NCBI GenBank assembly: GCA_947494695.1
Contig: CANLWB010000007.1
Location: 248,001-312,000, forward strand
Direction: 5' to 3'
Source of the DNA: an uncultured Flavobacteriaceae bacterium
GTDB lineage: Bacteria; Bacteroidota; Bacteroidia; Flavobacteriales; Flavobacteriaceae
Length of the DNA stretch: 64,000 nucleotides
Shown: positions 1 to 8,634 of the stretch, piece after piece
Layout of the letters: every line of letters starts with the position of its first letter
Numbering within the stretch: position 1 is the stretch's first letter
Notes under the pieces: model-generated
What the model was told of the DNA's origin: nothing
The model's input: the letters and a program-made list of their open reading frames with translations, nothing else
The model's database searches: none
Position numbers and translations under genes: made by a program

Positions 1-1479
1 AAATTGGAAGAAACAATTTTTGCAGAAGAACAGAATATCAAACACTTCAAAAGAGATATCTATTTTTTAAAAGGATTCTTTAAAAATTTAAAAGACAATA
101 TTGCCAAAAGGACACCAACTCCTAAACGGTTTTTTCTTGGTACACACCAGCAATTAATGCGCATAGTTAGTTTGTCCCTGGCCGGATTTGATACTCCTGT
201 AAGTGGACACAGTATTCGGGAAATATCTATTTCGCTTCAAAGTTTATACGATGTCTATAAACTTTCTATTCAACCTATCATAAAAGAAAAGAGTTATGAA
301 CTCGACAGGTCTTTTAAGGCTAATTTGGATAAAGCTATTAATGCTATTGATAGGTCATCAGACTTCAAAACTTTTGACCGGTTTTCTTTTATTCGCGATT
401 ACTTCAATCCAATCACAAGGAATTGGGTAGAGATCAGACAGGCAAGTAATTTGTGGAATGTCGAAGATTCACCCTACCCCTATAATTTTAATGCTCCAAC
501 ATTTTTTGAAGAAGATAGTTTTAACGTCAACTTTTTCCTTGATATCAACGATAGAAACCCATCTGATGAAAAAATAGCTCTGGGTAAGAAATTATTCTTT
601 GATGAAAATTTATCTCAAAAAGGTAATTTAGCCTGTGCTACTTGTCACCTTCCAGAAAAAGCTTATGCAGATGGACTCAAATTAAGTAATGATAACAACG
701 GAAAATTACTGTCTAGAAATACGCCTACTTTAATAAATAGTATTTACCAAAAAGCCTTTTTCTGGGATGGAAGAGCTGCTACTATTGAGAATCAAATAAA
801 TTCTGTTTTTAATAATGATAAAGAATTTAATACCCATATTCATCGTTTCTCACAGAATATTCTAAAAGATACCACCTATATTCGTTTATTTAAAGAGGCT
901 TACGGTTTTGTGCCAAAAACTAATAAAGAAACGGTAAGGGCTATTTCTGTATTCGTATCTACTCTAAACGGATTAAGCTCCAAATTTGACCGAAATATGC
1001 GAAATGAAGAAGATAGCTTTACAGAACAGGAAAAAAGGGGTTTCAATCTTTATATGGGTAAAGCTCTTTGTGCTACATGTCATTTTATTCCACTCACAAA
1101 TGGTACAGTTCCTCCATATTTCAGTGAAACCGAAAAAGAAGTTATTGGTGTGCCGGCATCTAAGAAAAATGTTCGTATAGATAATGATAAGGGATTTTAT
1201 TGGGTCTTTGAGGAGGAAATTCACAGAAATATGTTTAAAACTCCAACAATAAGAAACATTGAGCTTACAGCTCCCTATATGCACAATGGAGCTTACGAAA
1301 CTTTAGACCAGGTTATGGATTTTTATAACAAAGGAGGTGGAGCAGGCTTAGGTTTCAATGTGCCACATCAAACATTACCTTTCGATAATTTAGATCTTAC
1401 CGAAGAAGAAATGCAGGCCATTATCGCTTTTATGAACACACTAACAGATAGTCATTTAGACAAAAACACAAGCCTATAG
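1..1479 (+). CDS. Di-haem cytochrome c peroxidase / MauG family protein, 5' end outside window
   Basis: The reading frame is open to base 1, so the true start probably lies upstream. Counting from the TTG at base 4, two CxxCH haem-binding motifs are visible: CATCH at residues 211-215 and CATCH at 356-360. These define the two c-type haem domains of the bacterial cytochrome c peroxidase/MauG family, which act in the periplasm and reduce H2O2 or oxidise a partner protein. About 170 residues precede the first haem domain. That is longer than a minimal enzyme and looks like the helical N-terminal extension seen in some Bacteroidota members. The motifs SRNTPTLINS and TPTIRNIELTAPYMHNG are typical of the family. 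Which substrate it uses cannot be read from the sequence. Confidence 0.88.
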   Translation, partial: KLEETIFAEEQNIKHFKRDIYFLKGFFKNLKDNIAKRTPTPKRFFLGTHQQLMRIVSLSLAGFDTPVSGHSIREISISLQSLYDVYKLSIQPIIKEKSYELDRSFKANLDKAINAIDRSSDFKTFDRFSFIRDYFNPITRNWVEIRQASNLWNVEDSPYPYNFNAPTFFEEDSFNVNFFLDINDRNPSDEKIALGKKLFFDENLSQKGNLACATCHLPEKAYADGLKLSNDNNGKLLSRNTPTLINSIYQKAFFWDGRAATIENQINSVFNNDKEFNTHIHRFSQNILKDTTYIRLFKEAYGFVPKTNKETVRAISVFVSTLNGLSSKFDRNMRNEEDSFTEQEKRGFNLYMGKALCATCHFIPLTNGTVPPYFSETEKEVIGVPASKKNVRIDNDKGFYWVFEEEIHRNMFKTPTIRNIELTAPYMHNGAYETLDQVMDFYNKGGGAGLGFNVPHQTLPFDNLDLTEEEMQAIIAFMNTLTDSHLDKNTSL

Positions 1480-1544
1480 TATTATCATAATTCGCATATA
1501 AATTTGTCTATTACGGATAAAAAAGCTCGTTGAATTTTGAAAAA

Positions 1545-1575
1545 TTAACAGTGTTAATTATATTTACACTGTTAA
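1545..1575. promoter_or_regulatory. Tandem palindromic operator upstream of the TetR gene
   Basis: Two 13-bp near-identical palindromes stand 18 bp apart centre to centre: TTAACAGTGTTAA (1545-1557, perfect dyad around a central G) and TTTACACTGTTAA (1563-1575, one mismatch). They are also inverted repeats of each other. The pair ends 19 bp before the ATG of the TetR gene. Two dyads on nearly adjacent helical turns fit binding of two TetR-family dimers and autoregulation. The sequence pattern is direct observation; the binding protein is inferred from position. Confidence 0.7.
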
Positions 1576-1594
1576 TTATAATGACATTGTTTAC

Positions 1595-2176
1595 ATGCCA
1601 AGAAACCCTATCCAAGAAGAACGCATAAAAAAATACTTTTTAGATGCGGCAAAAGACATCATAATATCAGAAGGAATTGCTGCTTTAAGCGTTAGAAATG
1701 TGGCACAAAAGGCCGGCTACTCTTATGCTACTTTGTACAATTATTTTAAGGGAGTCACGGGATTAATTACTGCTTGCATCAAGGACTTTCAACAGGACTG
1801 TTCTGCGTATATTTTAGAAAAAACAAAAGGAAAGCACACTGGTAAGGAGAAGTTAAAATCCATGCTACAAGCGTATATCGATTACCTGGTTGAATATCCG
1901 TCGTTATTTGATTTGTTTTATATCTCCGGACTGTCTAATGAAGAAGCCAATCAGTCTGTTATACACTACCTCAAACAATTAAGTGAAGACGTACTGCAAC
2001 AGTGTATAGAAAAGGATATTTACAATAAAACTCAGGTAGAGGATATTAAAGAGAACATTAATGTTGTTATTCCCGGATTGTTACTTTCTTATTTAAAAAG
2101 ACATTATCCGGGCAACTATAAAACCTTCCTTAATCTTGCAGACAAACAGCTAAATAACATATTTAAGTCCGATTAA
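1595..2176 (+). CDS. TetR/AcrR family transcriptional regulator
   Basis: This 193-residue protein has the family's usual length. The N-terminal 50 residues form the TetR helix-turn-helix (SVRNVAQKAGYSYATLYNYF), followed by a variable helical ligand-binding region. The start at 1595 places the HTH correctly; the ATG at 1581 is in another frame. A paired palindrome directly upstream is a likely self-operator. The next gene begins 1 bp after its stop, so the two are probably co-transcribed. The ligand cannot be inferred. The downstream region contains decayed gene fragments, so any original target may be lost or may be elsewhere. Confidence 0.88.
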   Translation: MPRNPIQEERIKKYFLDAAKDIIISEGIAALSVRNVAQKAGYSYATLYNYFKGVTGLITACIKDFQQDCSAYILEKTKGKHTGKEKLKSMLQAYIDYLVEYPSLFDLFYISGLSNEEANQSVIHYLKQLSEDVLQQCIEKDIYNKTQVEDIKENINVVIPGLLLSYLKRHYPGNYKTFLNLADKQLNNIFKSD

Positions 2177-2177
2177 C

Positions 2178-2519
2178 ATGAAAACAAAGAAAGAGCAGAA
2201 ACAAGCTTACAAACAGATGAAATTTCAAATGGGAGTTTTTATCTTAAAGAATACAGTAAATAATAAAGTGTTTATTGATAATAGTTTGGATATTCCATCT
2301 AAATTAAACAGACATAAAATAGAACTAAAATTTGGGAATCACAGAAACAAGTCTCTTCAAAATGAATGGGATACATACGGGCCTGACAATTTTACCTTTA
2401 AAGTTATACATACCTTAAAAGAAAAAGAAGATGAGAACATTAATTATGTTAAAGAGCTATCTGCCTTACAAGCTTTAGCAGAGGAAGAACTAAACCATAA
2501 AAACACCCTTTTTTATTAA
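2178..2519 (+). CDS. GIY-YIG-like protein with degenerate active site
   Basis: This 113-residue protein follows the TetR gene after 1 bp. Residues about 19-60 follow the GIY-YIG fold pattern: GVFILKNTVNNKVFID, then NRHKIEL, then LQNEWDTYG and FTFKVI. The hallmark residues are altered: GIY reads GVF and YIG reads FID, so the catalytic tyrosine is phenylalanine. Relatives of this short, altered GIY-YIG type are common beside regulators in Bacteroidota, as far as I recall. Nuclease activity is doubtful; a DNA-binding or accessory role for the TetR protein is possible but unproven. Confidence 0.65.
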   Translation: MKTKKEQKQAYKQMKFQMGVFILKNTVNNKVFIDNSLDIPSKLNRHKIELKFGNHRNKSLQNEWDTYGPDNFTFKVIHTLKEKEDENINYVKELSALQALAEEELNHKNTLFY

Positions 2520-2540
2520 CTCCTGTTTACCCCAAATAAC

Positions 2541-2636
2541 ATGAAAGCAAAAGCACATTTCCTTAGAGCATTTATGAACGATGTTTGGAATAACAAGAAA
2601 CCAGATAACATAGTACAATATACAATACATTCATAA
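2541..2636 (+). pseudogene. SnoaL/ester-cyclase-like gene remnant
   Basis: A 31-codon open stretch reads MKAKAHFLRAFMNDVWNNKK and continues to an early TAA. The pattern FMNDVWNNKKPDNI resembles the first helix of SnoaL-like NTF2-fold cyclases. Just past the stop, in another frame, EYTIHLDTGG resembles the next family segment. Together they suggest a frameshifted, truncated remnant. The identification rests on short matches only. Confidence 0.4.
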
Positions 2637-2695
2637 GGAATATACAATTCATTTAGATACTGGCGGAAGCCTAACTTTTTTCAAAAAATTTCAAA

Positions 2696-2869
2696 ATGAA
2701 TTGTTCAAAGGAAAATTGCCCCATGACCATTGCGGTTTCTATGATAAGTGGAAAATGGAAATTATTTATCCCCTATGGCTTAAGAGAGGGTGCTAGGCGT
2801 TATGTTATCTTCGACCCGCTTTACAACTCGGGGTTAGATTATATAAAAGAATTAAAACCGGATCAATAA
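2696..2869 (+). pseudogene. HxlR-type regulator N-terminal fragment
   Basis: A 57-codon ORF begins MNCSKENCPMTIAVSMISGK then WKLFI, matching the N-terminus of HxlR-family winged-helix regulators (the CP...ISGKWK...L pattern). The protein should run to about 100-120 residues. Here the wing and C-terminus are replaced by an unrelated tail ending GLDYIKELKPDQ. It is best read as a truncated gene joined to other sequence. It may once have controlled the neighbouring SnoaL-like gene. Confidence 0.45.
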
Positions 2870-3034
2870 AACACAAGGAAAGACATAGATACCCCAGTTA
2901 GTTTAAACTTGAACGTATTTACAGATGTAAAAAACGTTTTCCCGACAAAATACATAAATACAGTGTTAAAAACCTTAAAATCAAGTGTTATTTTCTCCTT
3001 TTTTTGTAACTTAAGCATATTAAATTCCTTTATC

Positions 3035-4324
3035 ATGAAAAAAATTATCAACCTAACAACAAAAACCTTACTTATCGTTATGGTTTTTTGTTTTTCTACC
3101 CTACACGCGCAGCAAGAACAAGCCATAAAAGAGATAAAAGGAAAAGTTATTGACAAAAAAACCAAAGATGATCTGGTTTTTTCAGACATTGTCATTGCTA
3201 ATTCTAACATTAGTACCGTTACGAATACCGATGGTGAATTTCTATTAAAAATACCTGAAAATCTTTTAAACGGCGTTTTAATTGTGTCTCACCTTGGGTA
3301 TCAGAAAAAAGAAATTAAAATTTCCACTTTAGAAAACAAGGTGAAAATAACGCTGGAACCAGCGGTTACAGAGCTTACTGCTATTGAAATTGGCACCTAT
3401 AAAGATGCTCAGGCACTATTAAAAACCGTGTTAAAAAACAAAAGTGCCTTATATAATAATAGTCATACCGTAATGACTGCATTTTACAGGGAGTCTATAA
3501 AAAAGAGAAAGAGAAATGCCTCGCTATCTGAAGCCGTTGTAAAGATACATAAACGACCTTACGACAGTTATAAAAGAGATGCTATCGAGCTTATAAAATC
3601 CAGAAAGAAAACAGATTATCATAGACTTGATACTCTGGCGTTAAAATTACAGGGAGGTCCGTTCAGTAATTTGTATACAGACATTATAAAATACCCGGAA
3701 TACATTTTCACCAACGAGGAGATTCCGCTTTATGATTTCAAATTTGCGCCTTCAACACGCATAGATAATAACTTAATTTATGTTATAGAATTTAAGCAAA
3801 AACCAGCAGTTACGACACCACTTTATTATGGTAAGCTTTATATTGACTCAAATACTTTAGCGCTTACAAATGCCGTTTATAATTTAAATGTTGAGAACAA
3901 AAGACTTACCAGCCAAATGTACGTGCGTAAAAAACCTGGATCGGCTGTTGTATACCCTACTCAAGCCACTTACAGGGTAAACTACAGAACTAAAGATGGT
4001 AAATGGCAATATGCCTATAGCAATATTTCATTAAGTTTTAAAGTAAACTGGAAAAGAAAACTGTTTAATAACGTTTTTACTCTTAACAGTGAAATGGCTG
4101 TTACTGACTGGCACATTCAGGATGCCGATATAGAAAGACCCAGAAATAAAATGATGCGTCCAACCACCATTTTAGTTGATGCTACTTCAGGTTTTACAGA
4201 TCCGAAATTCTGGGGCGTATACAATATTATTGAACCAGAAAAATCTATTGAGTCTGCCATCAAAAAAATAAAACGACAAATAGAAAAATCTAAGGTTAAC
4301 CAGACCAAAGGAAAAAAAGCATAA
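3035..4324 (+). CDS. Secreted carboxypeptidase-like regulatory domain protein
   Basis: The frame is open from 2909, but the ATG at 3035 gives a clean signal peptide (MKKIINLTTKTLLIVMVFCF, cleavage after LHAQ), so 3035 is preferred (429 aa). Residues about 35-115 form a CarboxypepD_reg-like beta-sandwich (GKVIDKKTKDDLVFSDIVIA then NTDGEFLL and VSHLGYQKKEI). The rest is a long region found in Bacteroidota cell-envelope proteins, including FYRESIKK and YYGKLYIDS patterns. It has no peptidase catalytic residues. It probably sits at the outer membrane or in the periplasm; function unknown. A paralogue of similar layout is at 20786-22279. Confidence 0.75.
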   Translation: MKKIINLTTKTLLIVMVFCFSTLHAQQEQAIKEIKGKVIDKKTKDDLVFSDIVIANSNISTVTNTDGEFLLKIPENLLNGVLIVSHLGYQKKEIKISTLENKVKITLEPAVTELTAIEIGTYKDAQALLKTVLKNKSALYNNSHTVMTAFYRESIKKRKRNASLSEAVVKIHKRPYDSYKRDAIELIKSRKKTDYHRLDTLALKLQGGPFSNLYTDIIKYPEYIFTNEEIPLYDFKFAPSTRIDNNLIYVIEFKQKPAVTTPLYYGKLYIDSNTLALTNAVYNLNVENKRLTSQMYVRKKPGSAVVYPTQATYRVNYRTKDGKWQYAYSNISLSFKVNWKRKLFNNVFTLNSEMAVTDWHIQDADIERPRNKMMRPTTILVDATSGFTDPKFWGVYNIIEPEKSIESAIKKIKRQIEKSKVNQTKGKKA

Positions 4325-4350
4325 TTTATTTAGCAGAAAACCTGCTAGAG

Positions 4351-4409
4351 AACAGGAATCTTTTTAAGTGTTGATTATATTTAAGTTTTTAAAAGGTTCC
4401 TGTTTTTTT
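4351..4409 (+). terminator. Rho-independent terminator
   Basis: The left arm AACAGGAATCTTTTTAA (4351-4367) pairs with a right arm ending AAAAGGTTCCTGTT (up to 4403) with one G:U pair, followed by a T-run. It lies 27 bp after the carboxypeptidase-like gene. Confidence 0.8.
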
Positions 4410-4745
4410 ATGCTCTATTCTAACCTAAACATATTTGGGTTTCCTTTCTCAAATGATTTACATAATGTTGGTAATGGGTTTCTGAGTTTAATTTTTAATG
4501 ATTTCCCCAATACATCAGAATCACTCCATTGACATTACAAAACCAATCCATATAGGACGTCGTAAATAGCTACTAAGGCTTTAACAAAAGTCTGTTTTAC
4601 AAATCAGCCATGCTATACTTACAGATATAGATGAATCGTGTTTCCTAGTTAAAAGGCTAGCCAAAAATGCATAAATAATAACAAACACCCCAATAATCTA
4701 AAACCGACATTTTCAACGTATATATATAATTAAAACAAATTATAG
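4410..4745. other. Gene-free stretch upstream of the beta-helix lipoprotein
   Basis: About 335 AT-rich bases with no ORF that resembles a protein. It presumably holds the promoter of the gene at 4746, but no clear TAnnTTTG box was found. Nothing else recognised. Confidence 0.5.
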
Positions 4746-5861
4746 ATGACAAACTTAACCTACAAGACCATCAAGAGTACATTAGTTGTTATTCTTGCCT
4801 TCACTTTACTAAACTGCTCAAAGGATAGTGATAATCCCACTTCAATTCATAACCCGCTCGAAAATCCTGAAAACGGCCCAGCAGCCGGTAATCCAGATGG
4901 TAATTCGGCAATACCCAATGAAGCCAGCTTGGAAGATGTTTCCAATCCCGATATTGTTGTTGGCGATGGCACACCAGAAAGTTGTACTTGCGAAGCTGTC
5001 GTAGAGGCTGTAGCACAGGGTGGAAAAATTGTATTCGATTGTGGTCCTAATCCACATACCATTGTAATGGATAAAACGGCTAAAGTTTTTAATAATGCTA
5101 ACCCAGACATTATCATTGATGGTGGTGGACTCATTACCTTAAGTGGTGATGGAAACCGGCGTATTTTATATATGAATACCTGCGATGAAGATCAGGTATG
5201 GACGACATCTCATTGTCAAAATCAGGACCACCCTAGGTTAACCGTACAGAATATTACATTTGCCGATGGTAATTCCACTTCTGAGACCGAATATACTGGT
5301 GGTGGTGCTATTTGGGTTCGTGGTGGACGATTTAAAGTGGTGAACTCTCGTTTTTTTAATAATGTTTGCCAAGGTACTGGACCGGATGTTGGAGGTGCTG
5401 CTATTCGTGTGTTTAGTCAGTATAACGATCAGCCTGTTTATGTCACAAATACCACCTTTGGCGGTGCCGAGGGCTATGGGAATGTCGGATCCAATGGTGG
5501 TGGTATTAGCAGTATTGGTGTTTCATGGACAATTATAAACAGCTTATTTTCTCATAACCGTGCCATTGGTAACGGCGGAAATCCTGCGCAAGCGGGTACT
5601 CCTGGTGGTGGTAGTGGTGGCGCCATTTATAATGATGGAAATACCATGACCTTAAGAGTTTATGGAACGCGTATAGAAGAAAACGAAGTCAATTCCTTCG
5701 GTTCATCTATTATCTTTGTGAGTAATGATCATTCAGGAGATATCTTCATAGATAATTCCGTCATACAAAATAATATAGGAGGTTCCTGGTATCCTGTACA
5801 TACAAGTATATCTATGCATTCCGACACGCCTATTACAGTAACAAACTCAACAATAGAATAA
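4746..5861 (+). CDS. Right-handed beta-helix lipoprotein
   Basis: The 371-residue product starts with a lipoprotein signal: a hydrophobic stretch ending LLNC at residues 21-24, followed by SKDSDN, typical of Bacteroidota surface lipoproteins. After a Pro/Asn-rich linker (to about residue 70) the sequence is rich in short Asn/Gly turns such as PDIIIDGGG, LTVQNITFADGN and FKVVNSRFFNNV. This is the signature of a right-handed parallel beta-helix related to pectate-lyase-like folds. Four or more Cys residues (CTC, CG, NTC, HC) may form disulphides. Polysaccharide binding or lysis is possible, but no catalytic signature could be named. It stands alone, convergent with parC. Confidence 0.72.
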   Translation: MTNLTYKTIKSTLVVILAFTLLNCSKDSDNPTSIHNPLENPENGPAAGNPDGNSAIPNEASLEDVSNPDIVVGDGTPESCTCEAVVEAVAQGGKIVFDCGPNPHTIVMDKTAKVFNNANPDIIIDGGGLITLSGDGNRRILYMNTCDEDQVWTTSHCQNQDHPRLTVQNITFADGNSTSETEYTGGGAIWVRGGRFKVVNSRFFNNVCQGTGPDVGGAAIRVFSQYNDQPVYVTNTTFGGAEGYGNVGSNGGGISSIGVSWTIINSLFSHNRAIGNGGNPAQAGTPGGGSGGAIYNDGNTMTLRVYGTRIEENEVNSFGSSIIFVSNDHSGDIFIDNSVIQNNIGGSWYPVHTSISMHSDTPITVTNSTIE

Positions 5862-5917
5862 CTTTTCATCGAAACTGGAGGCTGGGTATCTAGCCTCTAG
5901 ATGTCCAAATTCTCGGT

Positions 5918-8584
5918 CTAAAACAGAGTTTTCTGACCATCATCAGAATCATCTTCCGACAACCTGGTGTCATCATCTGGATTCGAATCATCTGTACCAT
6001 TTTGCTCTGCACTACCGTTCATCACTTCGGTTTCATCAACAACCTCTAAATCGTTCGCATGAACTTCTTCTGGTTCTTCATAAGGCAGAGACTCCAATAT
6101 ATTCACATGATTTACTTTATCTCTTGTTAACTGGTTCCCTAGAGCGCTAATGCCTTTAATCGTGATAAATTCTTCCAGATTCACCTCTAAATTAGGTTTT
6201 CTGTCCCTACCGCGTTCTTTAGCAAAAACGATTTCGGCCACTGGCTTCCAATCTGTTGAAACCACTTCTAACCGTGAATTGGGATGGTCTGAAATGAAGT
6301 TTTCTTCTCTAGATTCATTTTCTATTAAGAAGCGTTTTACGTAGTAAAGCTCTTTTTCTCCGTTATAGTAAATAGCCGATATTGGTTTTTTGGGCACCCA
6401 CTTTTCAATAACAACCATGTCATTATCAAAATGCATGGTTACCTCGGGAGTTACTGTTTTTGCGGTTCCAAATTGATTGATAATAAGCAGTTTGTCTTCG
6501 CCTCTAAATTCACCTATTAGGTCTCCCCTCCCATCAACATTTAGACGTTTTACAGTTTCATCGAACCAAACCTTTCGAGGTTTTAATGTGGAAACACCTT
6601 TTTCTTTTAACTCTACACGTTTCACAGGATATTTGGTCACAAGATTTCCTTTAGACACTCTTCCTTTTATTAAAATATCTGCAAAATTGATGTCCCACTT
6701 TAACTTCTTAATGCTTCCGGCTTGTCTTAATAAGATGGTCACAACTTCGGCCTCTCCATTTGGATTAGCAGAAAAATAGAGTGTTGTAGAGCCTTTATTT
6801 CCGTTCGTGAGATCGTATTCGCGATCTCGTGTTACTGCAGTAACTGCAAATCTTTTTATATAGGAAGGACCACTTTTACCATCGCGATAGATCATATTAT
6901 AAATGGTACGTTTGTCTTTCTTTTTAAAGACAGCAATGTGAATAATATCTTTACCAACAAACGTTTTGGTACCTACTTTAGTAACCACCATTTTACCTTC
7001 TTTTGTAAAAACAATAATATCATCTATATCACTACAATCGCCAACGTATTCATCTCTTCGAAGTGACGTTCCTATAAAACCTTCAGCTCTATTAACGTAA
7101 AGTTTTGTATTTCTAATGACTACTTTTGTAGCATCTACATCATCGAAAATACGAATTTCCGTCTTTCGCTCTTTTCCTTCACCATATACATCTTTTAGTC
7201 TTTTGAAATGAGCAATCGCATAATCAATAAGATGCTCTAAATGATGTTTCATTTCTGCTATTTGATCTTCTAAAGCTTCTATTTTTTGTTGTGCTTTATC
7301 AATATCAAATTTTGAAATCCTCTTAATTCTAATTTCTGTTAACCTAACAATATCGTCTTCGGTAACGGCCCGTTTTAAATGCTTAGTATGTGGTTTTAAT
7401 CCTTTATCTATAGCTTGAATAACACCTTCCCAGGTCTCTTCTTCTTCTATATCGTGATATACTCTGTTTTCTATAAAGATACGCTCTAAACTTGCAAAGT
7501 GCCACTGTTCTTCAAATTCTCCCAGTTTTATCTCCAATTCACTTTTAAGAAGCTCAACTGTGTTATCTGTAGAACGACGTAACATTTCTGAAACCCCAAT
7601 AAATAATGGCTTATTATCTTCAATAACGCATCCTAAAGGTGAAATTGAGGATTCACAATTGGTGAAAGCATACAGAGCATCTATAGTTTTATCTGGTGAC
7701 AATCCTGATGGTAAGTGCACTAAAATTTCAACTTCAGCCGCTGTATTGTCTTCTATCTTCTTAATTTTAATCTTTCCTTTGTCATTGGCTTTTAAGATAG
7801 AATCTATAAGCGATGAGGTTGTCGTTCCAAATGGAATTTCTGTTATAACCAATGTGTTTTTATCCAACTGGGAAATTTTGGCTCTTACGCGTACTTTTCC
7901 CCCTCTTAACCCATCGTTATAATTAGAGAAATCTGCAATACCTCCCGTTGGAAAGTCCGGTACAATGGTAAAACGTTTTCCTTGTAAATGTTTAACAGAA
8001 GCCTCTATAATCTCTATGAAGTTATGAGGTAATATTTTTGTTGATAATCCTACTGCGATACCTTCTCCTCCTTGCGCTAATAGCAACGGAAACATAACGG
8101 GTAAATTAACAGGCTCTTTTCGTCGCCCATCATAACTGGCTTGCCATTCGGTAATCTTCGGATTATATACCACGTCCAACCCGAATTTAGAAACACGGGC
8201 CTCGATATAACGGGAAGCTGCAGCGCTATCTCCAGTTAATATATTTCCCCAGTTTCCCTGGGTGTCTATTAACAAATCTTTCTGACCAATCTGCACCATC
8301 GCATCAGCTATACTGGCATCACCGTGTGGGTGATACTGCATCGTATGACCAACAATGTTAGCTACCTTATTGTAACGTCCATCGTCCAGGTCTTTCATAG
8401 CATGCATAATACGACGTTGTACTGGTTTAAAACCATCTTCAATGGCCGGTACAGCACGTTCTAAAATAACATATGAAGCGTAATCCAGAAACCAATCCTT
8501 ATACATTCCCGTTATCCGGGTAATGGTTTCTTTAGGTTCTTCGTTTTGGTCGTTTACTAAATCATCGTTAAGGTCTTCACTCAT
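5918..8584 (-). CDS. parC: DNA topoisomerase IV subunit A
   Basis: This 888-residue protein is the cleavage subunit of topoisomerase IV, which decatenates daughter chromosomes. The winged-helix/tower region is recognisable from residue 25. The active-site tyrosine is Y126 in AAASRYIEAR. The quinolone-determining segment reads YHPHGDASIADAMV (84-97). The C-terminal part (about 500-800) carries the beta-pinwheel blades, and the last 60 residues are an acidic tail (DDDTRLSEDDSDD). It lies 50 bp downstream of parE on the same strand, so the two are probably one transcript. Parallel occurrence with parE and the lack of a GyrA box argue for ParC rather than GyrA. Confidence 0.95.
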   Translation of the reverse strand: MSEDLNDDLVNDQNEEPKETITRITGMYKDWFLDYASYVILERAVPAIEDGFKPVQRRIMHAMKDLDDGRYNKVANIVGHTMQYHPHGDASIADAMVQIGQKDLLIDTQGNWGNILTGDSAAASRYIEARVSKFGLDVVYNPKITEWQASYDGRRKEPVNLPVMFPLLLAQGGEGIAVGLSTKILPHNFIEIIEASVKHLQGKRFTIVPDFPTGGIADFSNYNDGLRGGKVRVRAKISQLDKNTLVITEIPFGTTTSSLIDSILKANDKGKIKIKKIEDNTAAEVEILVHLPSGLSPDKTIDALYAFTNCESSISPLGCVIEDNKPLFIGVSEMLRRSTDNTVELLKSELEIKLGEFEEQWHFASLERIFIENRVYHDIEEEETWEGVIQAIDKGLKPHTKHLKRAVTEDDIVRLTEIRIKRISKFDIDKAQQKIEALEDQIAEMKHHLEHLIDYAIAHFKRLKDVYGEGKERKTEIRIFDDVDATKVVIRNTKLYVNRAEGFIGTSLRRDEYVGDCSDIDDIIVFTKEGKMVVTKVGTKTFVGKDIIHIAVFKKKDKRTIYNMIYRDGKSGPSYIKRFAVTAVTRDREYDLTNGNKGSTTLYFSANPNGEAEVVTILLRQAGSIKKLKWDINFADILIKGRVSKGNLVTKYPVKRVELKEKGVSTLKPRKVWFDETVKRLNVDGRGDLIGEFRGEDKLLIINQFGTAKTVTPEVTMHFDNDMVVIEKWVPKKPISAIYYNGEKELYYVKRFLIENESREENFISDHPNSRLEVVSTDWKPVAEIVFAKERGRDRKPNLEVNLEEFITIKGISALGNQLTRDKVNHVNILESLPYEEPEEVHANDLEVVDETEVMNGSAEQNGTDDSNPDDDTRLSEDDSDDGQKTLF

Positions 8585-8634
8585 GTTATATTTATTCTAG
8601 TAGGAGAATTTTACTTATATTTTTACGCTATTGA

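Noticed and set aside
5878-5897. Hairpin GAGGCT/AGCCTC between the beta-helix gene and parC
   Set aside because: Only a 6-bp stem and no T-run on either strand, so a terminator call is not justified.
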